Assembly: GCA_007135635.1 (NCBI GenBank)
Contig: SLIO01000168.1
Span: 1-6,621 of the forward strand
Length of the DNA: 6,621 nucleotides
From: Methylomicrobium sp.
Lineage (GTDB): Bacteria > Pseudomonadota > Gammaproteobacteria > Methylococcales > Methylomonadaceae
Direction of reading: 5' to 3'
Made by a program: the position numbers and the translations under genes. The notes beneath the pieces are model-generated. The model did no database searches. It was not told the origin of the DNA and saw nothing but the letters and a program-made list of their open reading frames with translations. This document shows, in pieces, positions 6,508-6,621 of the stretch (position 1 is the stretch's first letter; each line of letters opens with the position of its first letter).

Positions 6508-6621
6508 TGAAAGTTCGTAGATATAGACCCTTTATCTAATTTTTCGATATACGGCGCTCGACAGAGCAAATGCCGGTTCCGGAGAGGGTGCGGTTGCTCG
6601 ACCGACAGGCGTCGGCGGCAG

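Larger units (their letters stand above)
6361..6621. other. Downstream region without a supported gene
   Basis: No complete gene lies here. No strong terminator with a T-run follows the ATPase. Two weak hairpins compete: TTGGC (6378-6382) with GCCAA (6394-6398), and ATTGCC (6391-6396) with GGCAAT (6415-6420). Two perfect TTGACA hexamers (6370-6375 and 6460-6465) lack a matching -10 at 16-18 nt. Direct repeats at 6424-6446 and 6489-6507 are listed separately. From about 6545 the sequence becomes GC-richer and has a small CCGAC/GTCGG stem (6602-6615). It may enter a neighbouring gene or a repeat, but only fragments fit in the window. Confidence 0.5.

Noticed and set aside
6570..6621. Possible gene start at ATG 6570 running off the window
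   Set aside because: Only 17 codons are visible and there is no good ribosome binding site. A competing frame on the other strand is equally open.
1..6621. Defence system, mobile element or CRISPR array
   Set aside because: No transposase, integrase, nuclease, repeat-spacer array or element ends are seen. The three genes are ordinary transport and stress families.

Overview
The window carries three complete genes, all on the + strand: a tandem-domain universal stress protein (666-1610), a SulP/SLC26-family anion transporter with a C-terminal STAS-like domain (1692-3284), and a P2-type cation-transporting P-type ATPase (3616-6360). Shine-Dalgarno-like sites, ATG/GTG starts, compact spacing and moderate GC in the coding regions indicate a bacterium. 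Protein style and codon choice (mixed GCC/GGC with GAA/AAA/TTG) fit a gammaproteobacterium, possibly a methanotroph of the Methylococcales. That assignment is an impression from the sequence, not a search result. There is no rRNA, tRNA, CRISPR array or recognisable insertion sequence.

Layout: 1-665 is an AT-richer stretch with no convincing gene. It holds one doubtful minus-strand reading frame (256-564) and, just before the stress-protein gene, a 15-nt perfect palindrome (599-613) followed by a purine-rich ribosome binding site. The stress protein and SulP genes are 81 nt apart with no strong terminator between them, so they probably form one transcript. A 7-bp hairpin lies 12 nt after the SulP stop codon and may end that transcript. 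The 331-nt gap that follows contains an isolated TATAAT hexamer and leads to the ATPase, which has its own good ribosome binding site and is probably transcribed separately. The last 261 nt have no supported gene but contain two short direct repeats, both with a 12-nt period, and a GC-richer end that may belong to a neighbouring gene outside the window.

How the genes may work together: the two membrane proteins move an anion (SulP) and a cation (P-type ATPase), and the stress protein is a soluble nucleotide-binding family often linked to transporters. The locus looks like an ion-homeostasis or stress island. The most notable detail is in the ATPase. It looks SERCA-like at the PEGLP motif and in M5, but the Thr-Asp pair that binds Ca2+ in M6 of SERCA is Ser-Ser here, and the M8 glutamate also appears to be missing. 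Its transported ion should therefore not be assumed to be Ca2+. No clearly new biological system is visible; the window is mostly recognisable families with a few regulatory and specificity questions.
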